This document shows positions 1-7,451 of a stretch of 64,000 nt of DNA, piece after piece. The notes below the pieces were generated by a model. It searched no databases and was not told the DNA's origin. It saw nothing but the letters and a program-made list of their open reading frames with translations. The stretch spans positions 221,572-285,571 of the forward strand of contig CAJTMV010000002.1 of NCBI GenBank assembly GCA_910577225.1, given 5' to 3'. A program made the translations under genes and the position numbers. This DNA is from an uncultured Eubacterium sp. Lineage in GTDB: Bacteria > Bacillota > Clostridia > Lachnospirales > Lachnospiraceae. Within the stretch, counting starts at the first letter, position 1. Each line of letters opens with the position of its first letter.

Positions 1-351
1 ATCCGTAATCATATAAATCTTTGGAAAATCCTTTTTCGCCGCCTGCAGTGCCCGCTGAACAATTCCATCCGAAGCATACGCTCCGCTCCCCGTCTCGTCC
101 TTATGCTCCGGAATGCCAAACAGCATCACACTGGATACGCCTGCCTGCGTAAGCTGCATCAGTTTCTCCCCCATCCGGTCTATGCTGTAGCGGTACTGCC
201 CCGGCATCGATGCGATCTCTTCTGTTTTATTGGTACCTTCCGTCACAAACATTGGATAGACGAGCGACGAACGATCGATACGCGTCTCCCGCACCATTTT
301 GCGCAAAACCGGACTGGTACGCAGTCTTCTTGGTCTGTTTATAAGCTCCAT
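1..351 (-). CDS. hemB: Porphobilinogen synthase (delta-aminolevulinate dehydratase), N-terminal part
   Basis: Condenses two 5-aminolevulinate molecules into porphobilinogen, the first common step of tetrapyrrole synthesis (heme, siroheme, corrinoids), in the cytosol. The visible 117 residues start MELINRPRRLRTSPVLRKMV and contain the family stretch SLVYPMFVTEG and the segment VSSVMLFGIPEHKDETGS. The gene runs off the left edge, so the Schiff-base lysines and metal site are not visible. Its ATG lies inside the end of the upstream cobA-hemD gene (13-nt overlap), which indicates translational coupling in one tetrapyrrole operon. Family assignment is from motif recognition and is secure; only completeness is unknown. 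Confidence 0.95.
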   Translation of the reverse strand, partial: MELINRPRRLRTSPVLRKMVRETRIDRSSLVYPMFVTEGTNKTEEIASMPGQYRYSIDRMGEKLMQLTQAGVSSVMLFGIPEHKDETGSGAYASDGIVQRALQAAKKDFPKIYMITD

Positions 352-1901
352 ACTGATATCCTTCCCTGCTGCAGCTTTACGGCTGCCTCTGCCATACTCT
401 CCATCGTTTCTTTTTCCGCCTGATACACCTGCATGCCATATCCCGCCGCCTGATTCGCAGTCACGCGGCCGATACATACTGCACGGACGTTCGAATAGTC
501 TGCGCCTTTTGTCATGTGCACAAATCCACGAACCGAAGACGCGCTTGTAAACATCACCATCGTAATCTGTCCGCTTTCCACTAACGTCTTTGCGTATAGA
601 TCCTCGGACTGATGCGTATACAGGGTATCATAAATTGCCAGATCGGTAACTTCTATCTGATTACTCTGCTGATTATTTTGTTTTATCTCATCGATCAGCT
701 CCCGGCTGCCCATCGAGGAACGAAGGAGCAGCACTCTGCCGGTTCCCTGCATCGACTGGCGCAGCAGCCTGCCGAGCGCGATACTATGATACTGTTCCGG
801 CATCAGATCGGGCCGCAGTCCCCGCTTTTTCAAAGCCTCGCCAGTCGCACTTCCGATGACTGCCAGCCGCACGGTTCCGATACAGCGAACGTCCATCTGC
901 AGTTTATCCAGCAGCTCAAAAAAATAATCGACGCCGGCCGGAGAAGTAAACACCAGGTACTGATACGCCGCGATCTGCGATAACTGTTCGGACAGCTGCC
1001 GGCCGCAGTCTCTGATCTGCGTACGGATCGTCGGCATCTGCACCACCTCGGCGCCAAGCTGCTCCAGCAAATCAGACAGTTTTCTTCCCCGCTCCGCTGG
1101 TCGTGTTATCAAAATGCGTGCATTATGCAGCGGCAGCCGCTCCCGCCAGGCGTAGCGGTTCGCAAATGCAGCGGTCTGTCCGATGACAATAACCGCCGGC
1201 GCTTTGATCTGCTGTTTGCGCACGTCCTCTTCCAGTACGGCAAGCGTGGCAACCACACTGCGCTGATCCGCGCCTGTCCCCTGTCCGATCACCGCAGCCG
1301 GCGTATCCGGCGGCATTTCGGCGTTTAGAAATCCTGTCACAATCTCATGCAGCGCAGACATCCCCATCAAAACCACACAGGTGCCGCCAGCCTGACGCAA
1401 AGCCTGAAAATCAATATCCAGCGGTTCGTTTTGTTTTTTATGTCCCGTCAGAATATGAACACTGGACGCAGCCGCGCGATGCGTCACCGGAATCCCAGCA
1501 TATGCCGCAGCCGCGATCGCAGACGTAACGCCCGGCACGATCTCGTAAGGAATCTGATGTACAGCCAGAAGCTCCAGCTCCTCGCCGCCCCTGCCGAACA
1601 AAAACGGATCGCCGCCTTTTAACCGTACCACCCGTTTTCCTTTTTGCGCATACTCCAGTATCATACGGTTAATTTCTTCCTGCTTTACCGAATGGTGTCC
1701 TGCACGTTTCCCTACGGATATTTTTTCTGCCTCCCGCGGAATCAGACTGTAAATGCCCGGACCTATAAGCGCGTCATAGATGACAACCTGCGCCTGCTTT
1801 AGTATCCGATACCCTTTTACAGTCAGAAGACCCGGATCCGACGGACCTGCGCCGACCAGATATACCTTTCCTGTCTGCGTCAAATCTGTATGTGTATCCA
1901 T
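339..1901 (-). CDS. cobA-hemD: Uroporphyrinogen-III C-methyltransferase / uroporphyrinogen-III synthase fusion
   Basis: Bifunctional cytosolic enzyme. The C-terminal half cyclises hydroxymethylbilane to uroporphyrinogen III and the N-terminal half methylates it with SAM to precorrin-2, feeding siroheme and corrinoid synthesis. The methyltransferase half (about residues 10-255) shows VYLVGAGPSDPGLLT, the SAM loop VRLKGGDPFLFGRGGEE and VPGVTSAIAAAAYAGIPVTHR. The HemD half (about 260-515) starts at ARILITRPAERGRKL. The frame opens with TTG at 1910, but an AGGAAGG ribosome site sits 9-10 nt before the ATG at 1901, so the ATG is chosen (520 residues). CobA-HemD fusions are common in Clostridia. 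It is the first gene after a good promoter and overlaps hemB. Confidence 0.95.
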   Translation of the reverse strand: MDTHTDLTQTGKVYLVGAGPSDPGLLTVKGYRILKQAQVVIYDALIGPGIYSLIPREAEKISVGKRAGHHSVKQEEINRMILEYAQKGKRVVRLKGGDPFLFGRGGEELELLAVHQIPYEIVPGVTSAIAAAAYAGIPVTHRAAASSVHILTGHKKQNEPLDIDFQALRQAGGTCVVLMGMSALHEIVTGFLNAEMPPDTPAAVIGQGTGADQRSVVATLAVLEEDVRKQQIKAPAVIVIGQTAAFANRYAWRERLPLHNARILITRPAERGRKLSDLLEQLGAEVVQMPTIRTQIRDCGRQLSEQLSQIAAYQYLVFTSPAGVDYFFELLDKLQMDVRCIGTVRLAVIGSATGEALKKRGLRPDLMPEQYHSIALGRLLRQSMQGTGRVLLLRSSMGSRELIDEIKQNNQQSNQIEVTDLAIYDTLYTHQSEDLYAKTLVESGQITMVMFTSASSVRGFVHMTKGADYSNVRAVCIGRVTANQAAGYGMQVYQAEKETMESMAEAAVKLQQGRISVWSL

Positions 1902-1940
1902 GCAATCCAATCCTTCCTAATCATAACTGATATAGTAAAA

Positions 1941-1968
1941 ATTATAACATTTATTATGACGAATTCAA
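1941..1968 (-). promoter_or_regulatory. Sigma-A type promoter for cobA-hemD/hemB
   Basis: On the minus strand a TTGAAT -35 (1963-1968) is followed after 16 nt by a perfect TATAAT -10 (1941-1946) preceded by TGT, an extended -10. It lies about 40 nt before the cobA-hemD ATG. Read directly from sequence; activity is inferred. Confidence 0.7.
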
Positions 1969-2033
1969 GTTATTTCCTGGCTAAACGGATGGGAAAGGTG
2001 GTTTTGGCAAATTCCTGACTACACAGGCAGCGC

Positions 2034-2062
2034 TTGCAGGCTGGCACGGTTTTTGGTAAAAT
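2034..2062 (+). promoter_or_regulatory. Promoter for the Rpn-like nuclease gene
   Basis: TTGCAG (2034-2039), a 17-nt spacer, then TAAAAT (2057-2062) with a TGG extension. It is 28 nt before the start codon and is followed by a GGGAGG ribosome site. It is divergent from the cobA-hemD promoter. Confidence 0.6.
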
Positions 2063-2090
2063 AGACATATGAAAAGACTGGGAGGATGAT

Positions 2091-3140
2091 ATGGCTGAGA
2101 AGAAAACTTACGAAGAACTGGAAAAACGCATCCGGGAACTGGAGGAACAGCTGAAAGGCAAAGGGAACCGCGAATACAAATCCCGGCTGTTCGGCTTCAT
2201 CTTCGGCCGGGAAGAGAACAAACGCTGGACGCTGTCTCTTTATAACGCCATTCATGGTACATCCTATGACGACCTGTCTGGCATCACCATTAATACCATT
2301 GAGGACGTGATTTACATGGGTATGAAAAATGATCTGTCCATTCTCGTATCAGAAAACATAAGCCTTTACAGGGCCATGGAGCTGTATGAACAGCAGAGCA
2401 CTTACAACCCAAACATGCCTGTCCGTGAGTTCATGTATGCCGGAAAACTGTACGATAAATTCATCCATGCAGCCGGGCTGAACAGATACGGTAAAAAACT
2501 CCTGCCGCTCCCGCTTCCAAAACTCGTGACTTTTTACAACGGGAACGATGAAAAAGAGGATGAAACCGTGCTGTCACTCAGCGCTGCATTCAGGGAGGAA
2601 ATACGCCAGAACGTTATGCGCAGACATAGTGAAAATGGAGAAAAAACGGATGATACGGAAATATCAGCGGAAGTGGAGCAGATCTTCCATTCGGCCAGTC
2701 CTGATATAGAAGTAAACGTCCGGATGATTAACATCAATCACGGGCATAATAAAAAACTGCTCTCTGCATGCAGGCCGCTTGAAGAATATGCGTGGTTTGT
2801 CGAACAGGCCCAAAAAAACCTGTCTGCAGACAAAAACGGTAAGATATCCGTAACCGGTGATGCCATCGACAATACAATTGATGAAATGCCTGAAGATTTT
2901 CAAATCAAAAAATTCATAACAGCAAACAGGGCGGAGGTGAAAGATATGTGCCTGACTGAATATAACGAAACAGAAACTATGGAGATGATGAAAGAAGAAG
3001 GCCGGCAGGAAACAATGATTCTCAATATCAAAAACCTGATGGACAGCACGGGATGGTCGGCAGAAAAAGCTATGGACTCATTAAAGATCCCAAAAGATCA
3101 GCGTCTAATCCTATCTGCCGATTTATTCAAAAACGCATGA
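2091..3140 (+). CDS. Rpn-like PD-(D/E)XK nuclease family protein
   Basis: A 349-residue protein of the Rpn/transposase-like PD-(D/E)XK nuclease group, frequent in multiple copies in Clostridia; known Rpn members are DNA endonucleases that stimulate recombination. It has an N-terminal charged coiled coil (residues 3-25, YEELEKRIRELEEQL) and the family segment with D81 and E100-Q-Q (MKNDLSILV and LYEQQSTYNPNMPVREFMY), which should hold the metal-binding acidic residues. The tail (GRQETMILNIKNLMDSTGWSAEKAM) is the usual helical end of this family. Compared with relatives I remember, the stretch between D81 and E100 looks about six residues long (RAMELY). The start is supported by GGGAGGATGAT before the ATG. 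The gene is monocistronic and divergent from the tetrapyrrole operon. Biological role unknown. Confidence 0.75.
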   Translation: MAEKKTYEELEKRIRELEEQLKGKGNREYKSRLFGFIFGREENKRWTLSLYNAIHGTSYDDLSGITINTIEDVIYMGMKNDLSILVSENISLYRAMELYEQQSTYNPNMPVREFMYAGKLYDKFIHAAGLNRYGKKLLPLPLPKLVTFYNGNDEKEDETVLSLSAAFREEIRQNVMRRHSENGEKTDDTEISAEVEQIFHSASPDIEVNVRMININHGHNKKLLSACRPLEEYAWFVEQAQKNLSADKNGKISVTGDAIDNTIDEMPEDFQIKKFITANRAEVKDMCLTEYNETETMEMMKEEGRQETMILNIKNLMDSTGWSAEKAMDSLKIPKDQRLILSADLFKNA

Positions 3141-3156
3141 CTGTCAACGAATGGAT

Positions 3157-3203
3157 AAAACCGGAGCAAATCTGTTCTTATCATACAGATCCGCTCCGGT
3201 TTC
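3157..3203. terminator. Bidirectional hairpin between convergent genes
   Basis: AAACCGGAGC (3158-3167) pairs with GCTCCGGTTT (3193-3202), and ATCTGT/ACAGAT extend the stem inside. On the minus strand it ends in GGTTTTAT. It lies between the ends of the plus-strand nuclease gene and the minus-strand ABC permease gene, so it probably serves both. Confidence 0.7.
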
Positions 3204-3250
3204 GTATAGATACCCAGCAGTTACGTTTTCCCTGCGACAGCTCCTTTCGC

Positions 3251-4478
3251 TTATCTTTTTGCAGTTTTTCTGTAGATACTGTATAAGAATGGGAGTAATA
3301 ACAGAGTTCCCACCAGATATAATACAGGTAAAAGCTCGCATGCCCCTATGATGCGATGATCGATCCGATACAAATTAAAACAAGAAAATGCAGCGTTCAT
3401 CTGTAACAACTGATCTGGCAAAAGGCCTGACAGCTTTCTCAAAAAACTGCTGCCGCTCCCGCTTAAGAATGACGGTACAAAAATTGCAATAAATGGCACA
3501 ATTACCGCAAACACTGCAGATTTTGTCTGCGCTGAAACCAGCATTGTTAACATCATTATAAAAATTGTACCTATGTATCCTCCTATTATTACGATGACAG
3601 CCTCCTGCCAGTATGTAATATTATAAAAACTCTTCCAGCCAGCTGTACTTGTTTGTATTGCACAGTCTGCCCCCCTGAAAGCCTAATACTCCAAGAACAA
3701 CAAAGAAATATAACAGTATCACCGCCCAGTAAACTACAGTTGTGATCAATATCCCGGCTTTTATTTTCGACGATATAGCCTTATCCCTTCCATAGCGGGA
3801 AGAGTAAAATATCGCGTCTGCTTTCCATTGAATTTCCGCCGGAAAAATACCAGCTACCAAAAAGCCTGATACCAAAACCATGATCATCAATATCGCTGAA
3901 CTATTTTCTAACAATTGTTTCCAGCCATCGGCATACTCATAATACAACGGCGTCTTTAGTGATCGATATTTCTGAATCAAAAAATCTTTTTCCTTTTCAG
4001 AAAACTGATGCATTGCCTCTGTATTTAACCACTCCTGCAGACTTAATACCCGATTGTCGTAAAAATTTTCTGCGTCTTCCATTGTCAGAGAATCCGGCAA
4101 AAAATAATTATTTTCTGTAAATTTCCCATACGCATGCATCATCATATTACGTATATCTGATATTCCCTGTTTCCATCCGTATGCAATATTCTTTTGCTTC
4201 ACATCTTCAGACTGGCACTGTGGCGTTTCATTAATCCTGATATTCTCTGCTATCGCCTCTGCCACTTTTTCTTCTGTTAATTTTCCGCTCCATTCATTTT
4301 TTGCCTTTTTTAACGACCAGACAGCATGGAAACCAGCCTCAGTTTCCCCCTCTTCATTCACAAATGTGACCCCTGTAACTGATAAATAACATACTATACC
4401 TAAAACTACAAATAAAAAAATAATAGCGATTTTAGCGCTCGTTTTTACAAACACTTTTTTCAATTCATAATATAACAT
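3251..4478 (-). pseudogene. ABC-2 type permease, interrupted by a one-base frameshift
   Basis: Membrane subunit of the neighbouring ABC exporter. The first part (4478 to stop at 3621) has TM1 near residues 15-35, a long extracytoplasmic loop, then TM segments (SAILMIMVLVSGFLVAGIF; AGILITTVVYWAVILLYFF). It ends out of frame. The rest (YNITYWQEAVIVIIGG, then MMLTMLVSAQTKSAVFAVIV and LLPVLYLVGTLLLLPFLYS) continues in another frame down to 3251. Both parts join smoothly if one G is removed from the G6 run at 3670-3675 (C run on plus). It may be a true mutation, a slippery tract or a sequencing error. Start: the frame opens with TTG at 4502, but AGGTGAGG precedes the ATG at 4478. The start overlaps the ATPase gene end. 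Confidence 0.8.
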
Positions 4479-5352
4479 CTTCCTCACCTGCTTTCTCTCC
4501 AAAATAATATAAAAATGCGTCTTCTACCGTCGCCATTTCTTCCACCGCGTTTATATGCGGTTTTTCTATCGAAAGTATTCGCATTTCTGCCCCGTTGTCC
4601 AACGACTTTATATTTACCACCTGATATCTTTGCAAAAAATGATTGATCTCAGATCTGCTTACTTGAATTTTCCACACTTTTACAGGAAGTTCTTTTCTTA
4701 CATTTTCAGGAGACCCTGCGTATAAAATTGTCCCTTCTTTCATAAATAATATGTCTTTTGCGATATATTCAATATCTGAAACAATATGAGTGGAAAGCAG
4801 CACTAATCGATCCTGCGAAAGTTTACTAACCAGATTGCGAAAACGTATCCTTTCACCAGGATCCAGGCCTGCTGTCGGTTCGTCCAAAATAAGTATTTTC
4901 GGATTATTAATCATCGCCTGAGCTATCCCTGCTCTGCGTTTCATCCCTCCGGATAATTTTTTCAATTTTCTATTTTCCGCTTTGTCAAGTCCTACCTGTC
5001 TTAGCAGCTCGCGAACGATCTTTTTGGCTGCAACTGATTTTATTCCTTTTATTGACGCTATATAAAGCAAATAATCTTTTACTGAAAAATCCGGATAATA
5101 TCCAAAATCCTGCGGCAAATACCCTAATAAATTTCGATATTCCGCTCCCATTGCAAAAATATCCTGACCATTACAAAAAATGCCGCCTTCTGTCGGTTGA
5201 ATCAATGTACACAGCATTCTCATTAAGGTTGTTTTACCCGCTCCATTCAGACCCAGCAATCCATACACACCATTGTGCATTGTATATGAAATATGATTCA
5301 CAGCTCTTACATCCTTAAAATTCTTTGATAAGTTTTCCATTTTTAATTCCAT
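4465..5352 (-). CDS. ABC transporter ATP-binding protein
   Basis: Cytosolic ATPase that would drive the adjacent ABC-2 permease, substrate unknown (export of a peptide, antibiotic or lipid is typical for this type). Walker A GLNGAGKT, Q-loop LPQDFGYYP, signature LSGGMKRR, Walker B ILILDEPTAGLDP and H-loop STH are all intact, so the ATPase should be active. The 90-residue C-terminal extension after the H-loop is common in this subfamily. The ATG at 5352 follows GGGAGG; an upstream ATG at 5373 is possible but contains the ribosome site within it. It overlaps the upstream membrane gene by 10 nt and the downstream permease by 14 nt, so all are one operon headed by the ECF sigma gene. Confidence 0.92.
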   Translation of the reverse strand: MELKMENLSKNFKDVRAVNHISYTMHNGVYGLLGLNGAGKTTLMRMLCTLIQPTEGGIFCNGQDIFAMGAEYRNLLGYLPQDFGYYPDFSVKDYLLYIASIKGIKSVAAKKIVRELLRQVGLDKAENRKLKKLSGGMKRRAGIAQAMINNPKILILDEPTAGLDPGERIRFRNLVSKLSQDRLVLLSTHIVSDIEYIAKDILFMKEGTILYAGSPENVRKELPVKVWKIQVSRSEINHFLQRYQVVNIKSLDNGAEMRILSIEKPHINAVEEMATVEDAFLYYFGEKAGEEDVIL

Positions 5353-6101
5353 ATTATAGTTTCCTCCCAGCATATGCTGCCTTCATCCAAAGTTTTTTTA
5401 ATCACATATATAAAATACAGCATCGCACAGCAGAACATAAGTCCCCACACGGGAAATGAGATCAAATGATAAACAGAATCTCTTAATACGACCGTCGTCC
5501 AGACACATATCCACAAAACCGATGCAACAATTGCAAAAACCTCTGACTGCATCCTCTTACTGCATAGTATTCGAAAACAAATACAGCATGTCACAATCAT
5601 CGGAAGCAAAAAATCAATCCATATTTGTTTTATTTCAATTTTAACCGACAAATAAACCACTGTATAAAAGATGCTCAAAAACAACAGATCCACCAAAGCA
5701 AACAATAACATTCTTGCTGAATATATTTGTCTTAAGGTATAAAGTGAAGTATTCTCTATTTCTACAGAATCGCACGTTCTGTTTTTCCATAACTCTGGTA
5801 TGATAAAAATCACAAATGACGGCGCTAATATACCCATGCATCTTCGAATTTCAAAACTGCTGTTCGCCTCCTTTAACAAAAACCAAAAGACTACTAAAAG
5901 AAGCGCCTGACCTGTCCACCAAATCTTTTTCATATATTTTATCTGCTGATAAAGAAATTCAAAATATGAAATTCTTTGACTATAGAGTTCCTCATAAAAT
6001 GCTTTTTTCGCATAATGTATCGTTTTTTCTATTTTTTCTTCACAAGGCTGGATACTCTCCAGATCAGTATCTTTTCTTAATGGTTGTTCTGTCCGTTTCA
6101 T
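5343..6101 (-). CDS. Multi-pass membrane protein of the sigma/ABC operon
   Basis: 252 residues. The first about 60 are cytosolic and charged (KIEKTIHYAKKAFYEELYSQRISYFEFLYQQIKYMKK); about six TM segments follow (for example WWTGQALLLVVFWFLL, CMGILAPSFVIFIIPEL, MLLFALVDLLFLSIFYTVVYL, VFAIVASVLWICVWTTVVL). It starts at an ATGA overlap with the ECF sigma gene and runs into the ATPase gene. Its position directly after the sigma gene and its cytosolic N-terminus suggest an anti-sigma factor or sensor, by analogy with ECF operons; no anti-sigma motif is recognisable, so this is inference. Alternatively it is a second subunit of the exporter. Confidence 0.75.
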   Translation of the reverse strand: MKRTEQPLRKDTDLESIQPCEEKIEKTIHYAKKAFYEELYSQRISYFEFLYQQIKYMKKIWWTGQALLLVVFWFLLKEANSSFEIRRCMGILAPSFVIFIIPELWKNRTCDSVEIENTSLYTLRQIYSARMLLFALVDLLFLSIFYTVVYLSVKIEIKQIWIDFLLPMIVTCCICFRILCSKRMQSEVFAIVASVLWICVWTTVVLRDSVYHLISFPVWGLMFCCAMLYFIYVIKKTLDEGSICWEETIIWN

Positions 6102-6619
6102 ATAAAATCTTCCTTTCTTAATATTTTTTTTAACTGTTCTCTTGCCCTGCTGATTCGATATTTTGCCAGAGGAATGCCGATACCCAAAATCGCAGCCACT
6201 TCTTTTAGCGTAAATCCCTGAAAATAATGTAATAGAAGAACTTCCCGTAACTGATCCGGCAGTTCATATAAACTTTGATTTATCACGATTTTACTTTCAA
6301 TTGAGGTTAAATATTTCTCGTCGGCAAACTCTGAAAATTCCAATCCTGGTATCTCACATGATTTCTTACTGTGATCGATACATACATTTTTGGCTATTTC
6401 ACATAAGTAAGCAGACGCTTTCCCTCTGTGCCTGTAATTTGAAATACTCTTAAAAAATCTGACAAATGTCTCTTGTGTCAAGTCTTCTGCTATGTACCTG
6501 TCAGGCGCATGATAGTTGCAATAACGCAATATTGTCGCATAATACTTTCGTACAAAAGAATCCATAGCTTCTTCGTTTCCGCCTTTTATCTTTCGAATCA
6601 AAATAAAATCTTCATCCAT
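6098..6619 (-). CDS. ECF-type RNA polymerase sigma factor
   Basis: A 173-residue sigma-70 family factor with region 2 (DRYIAEDLTQETFVRFFKSI) and region 4 (LPDQLREVLLLHYFQGFTLKEVAAILGI with the following SRAREQLKK helix); region 3 is absent as in extracytoplasmic-function factors. It directs transcription of a stress or envelope regulon, and probably its own operon. The ATG at 6619 is chosen because GGAAGG lies 6 nt before it; an earlier ATG at 6646 lacks a site. First gene of a four-gene operon (sigma, membrane protein, ABC ATPase, permease). The permease is frameshifted, so the system's output may be lost in this strain. Confidence 0.93.
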   Translation of the reverse strand: MDEDFILIRKIKGGNEEAMDSFVRKYYATILRYCNYHAPDRYIAEDLTQETFVRFFKSISNYRHRGKASAYLCEIAKNVCIDHSKKSCEIPGLEFSEFADEKYLTSIESKIVINQSLYELPDQLREVLLLHYFQGFTLKEVAAILGIGIPLAKYRISRAREQLKKILRKEDFI

Positions 6620-7365
6620 GAAACACCTTCCTACTTCTGTCAGCAAGTCCTAACCATAGATTTTATAAGACTTTGCGTATTTAATTTACCTCCCGGCCAG
6701 CGATCATTGCGGTAAATATCTTTATATCATAAATATTTACCCAGGTATTTGGAGGTAATCATATTCGAACCTGTGAAAGCATATGAACGCTTCTAATATA
6801 TACAACTTAAAATCACATCATTTGGATAGTATCCATTTGATTTTTTTTCGTTTATTTGAAAATGCCTTTTTGCGTCTCCTCAGCGAAATCTGAATTTCAT
6901 TATCATGGACCGCTCCATTTTAAAAGGAATCCTATCGCAGATATTTTCTTCATGTAAGTCTGTTTGCCCCGCTAATAAACAGCAATACCATCATGGAAAA
7001 TTTAACTTTATTTTCGGACTAAAAAGAGTTTCCTTACCAGCTGATGAACACATCTTTTTTCAAAAAATTATTGAGTCGTCGGATTGATCTTTTATTCTGC
7101 CATGCCGCATGACAGCTCCCATTGGTACGAGTTTCAGCCGCACAATGTCACACATTTCGCAAAAAACCCTTGTACAGAAGACCGGAATAGTCTCATTTTT
7201 TGCAGATTTACTCTTGTACCTTACACCGGAATCATCTCATTTTAAATTCATTTTCTCTTGTACTGCAGACAGAAAAAAGTGCCGAATTAAGCGAAATTAG
7301 CAAGAATATTATAGATAAATATAACAAATATAATAAATATGATAGTCTGACAAAAAATACGATCA
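6620..7365. other. 746-bp gene-free AT-rich region
   Basis: No open frame here has a credible start, ribosome site or family resemblance. Base composition is visibly richer in A/T than the flanking genes. It contains the promoter region of the sigma operon near its left end, and three 44-bp spaced repeats at 7169-7263 described separately. It may be a decayed mobile element. Confidence 0.5.
7169..7263. repeat. Three 44-bp direct repeats starting CTTGTAC
   Basis: CTTGTAC occurs at 7169, 7213 and 7257, exactly 44 bp apart. The first two units also share ACCGGAAT and TCTCATTTT at the same offsets; the third is cut after ACTGCAGACAG. Upstream is TGTCACACATTTCGC. Regularly spaced repeats like this occur as transposase-binding sites at ends of IS21- and Tn7/Mu-type elements, so a stranded transposon end is a reasonable inference. 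No transposase gene is nearby. Confidence 0.5.
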
Positions 7366-7404
7366 GAAGGCGCAGTCTCTAAACATTCCGAGCACAGCGC
7401 CTTC
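7366..7404 (-). terminator. Terminator after the DUF4173 gene
   Basis: GAAGGCGC (7366-7373) pairs with GCGCCTTC (7397-7404). On the minus strand the stem is followed by TGATCGTATTTTTTG. It lies 48 bp past the stop codon at 7452. Confidence 0.55.
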
Positions 7405-7451
7405 CTGTATTTCCGTAAATGTTAAAAACAGATTTTCACAACGTACTTTGG

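Noticed and set aside
6755..6785. tRNA fragment suggested by GGTTCGAAT on the minus strand
   Set aside because: The flanking bases cannot form a T-stem and no acceptor or anticodon arm is found.
7109..7382. Two short plus-strand frames in the gene-free region
   Set aside because: No ribosome sites, low complexity and they cross the 44-bp repeats.
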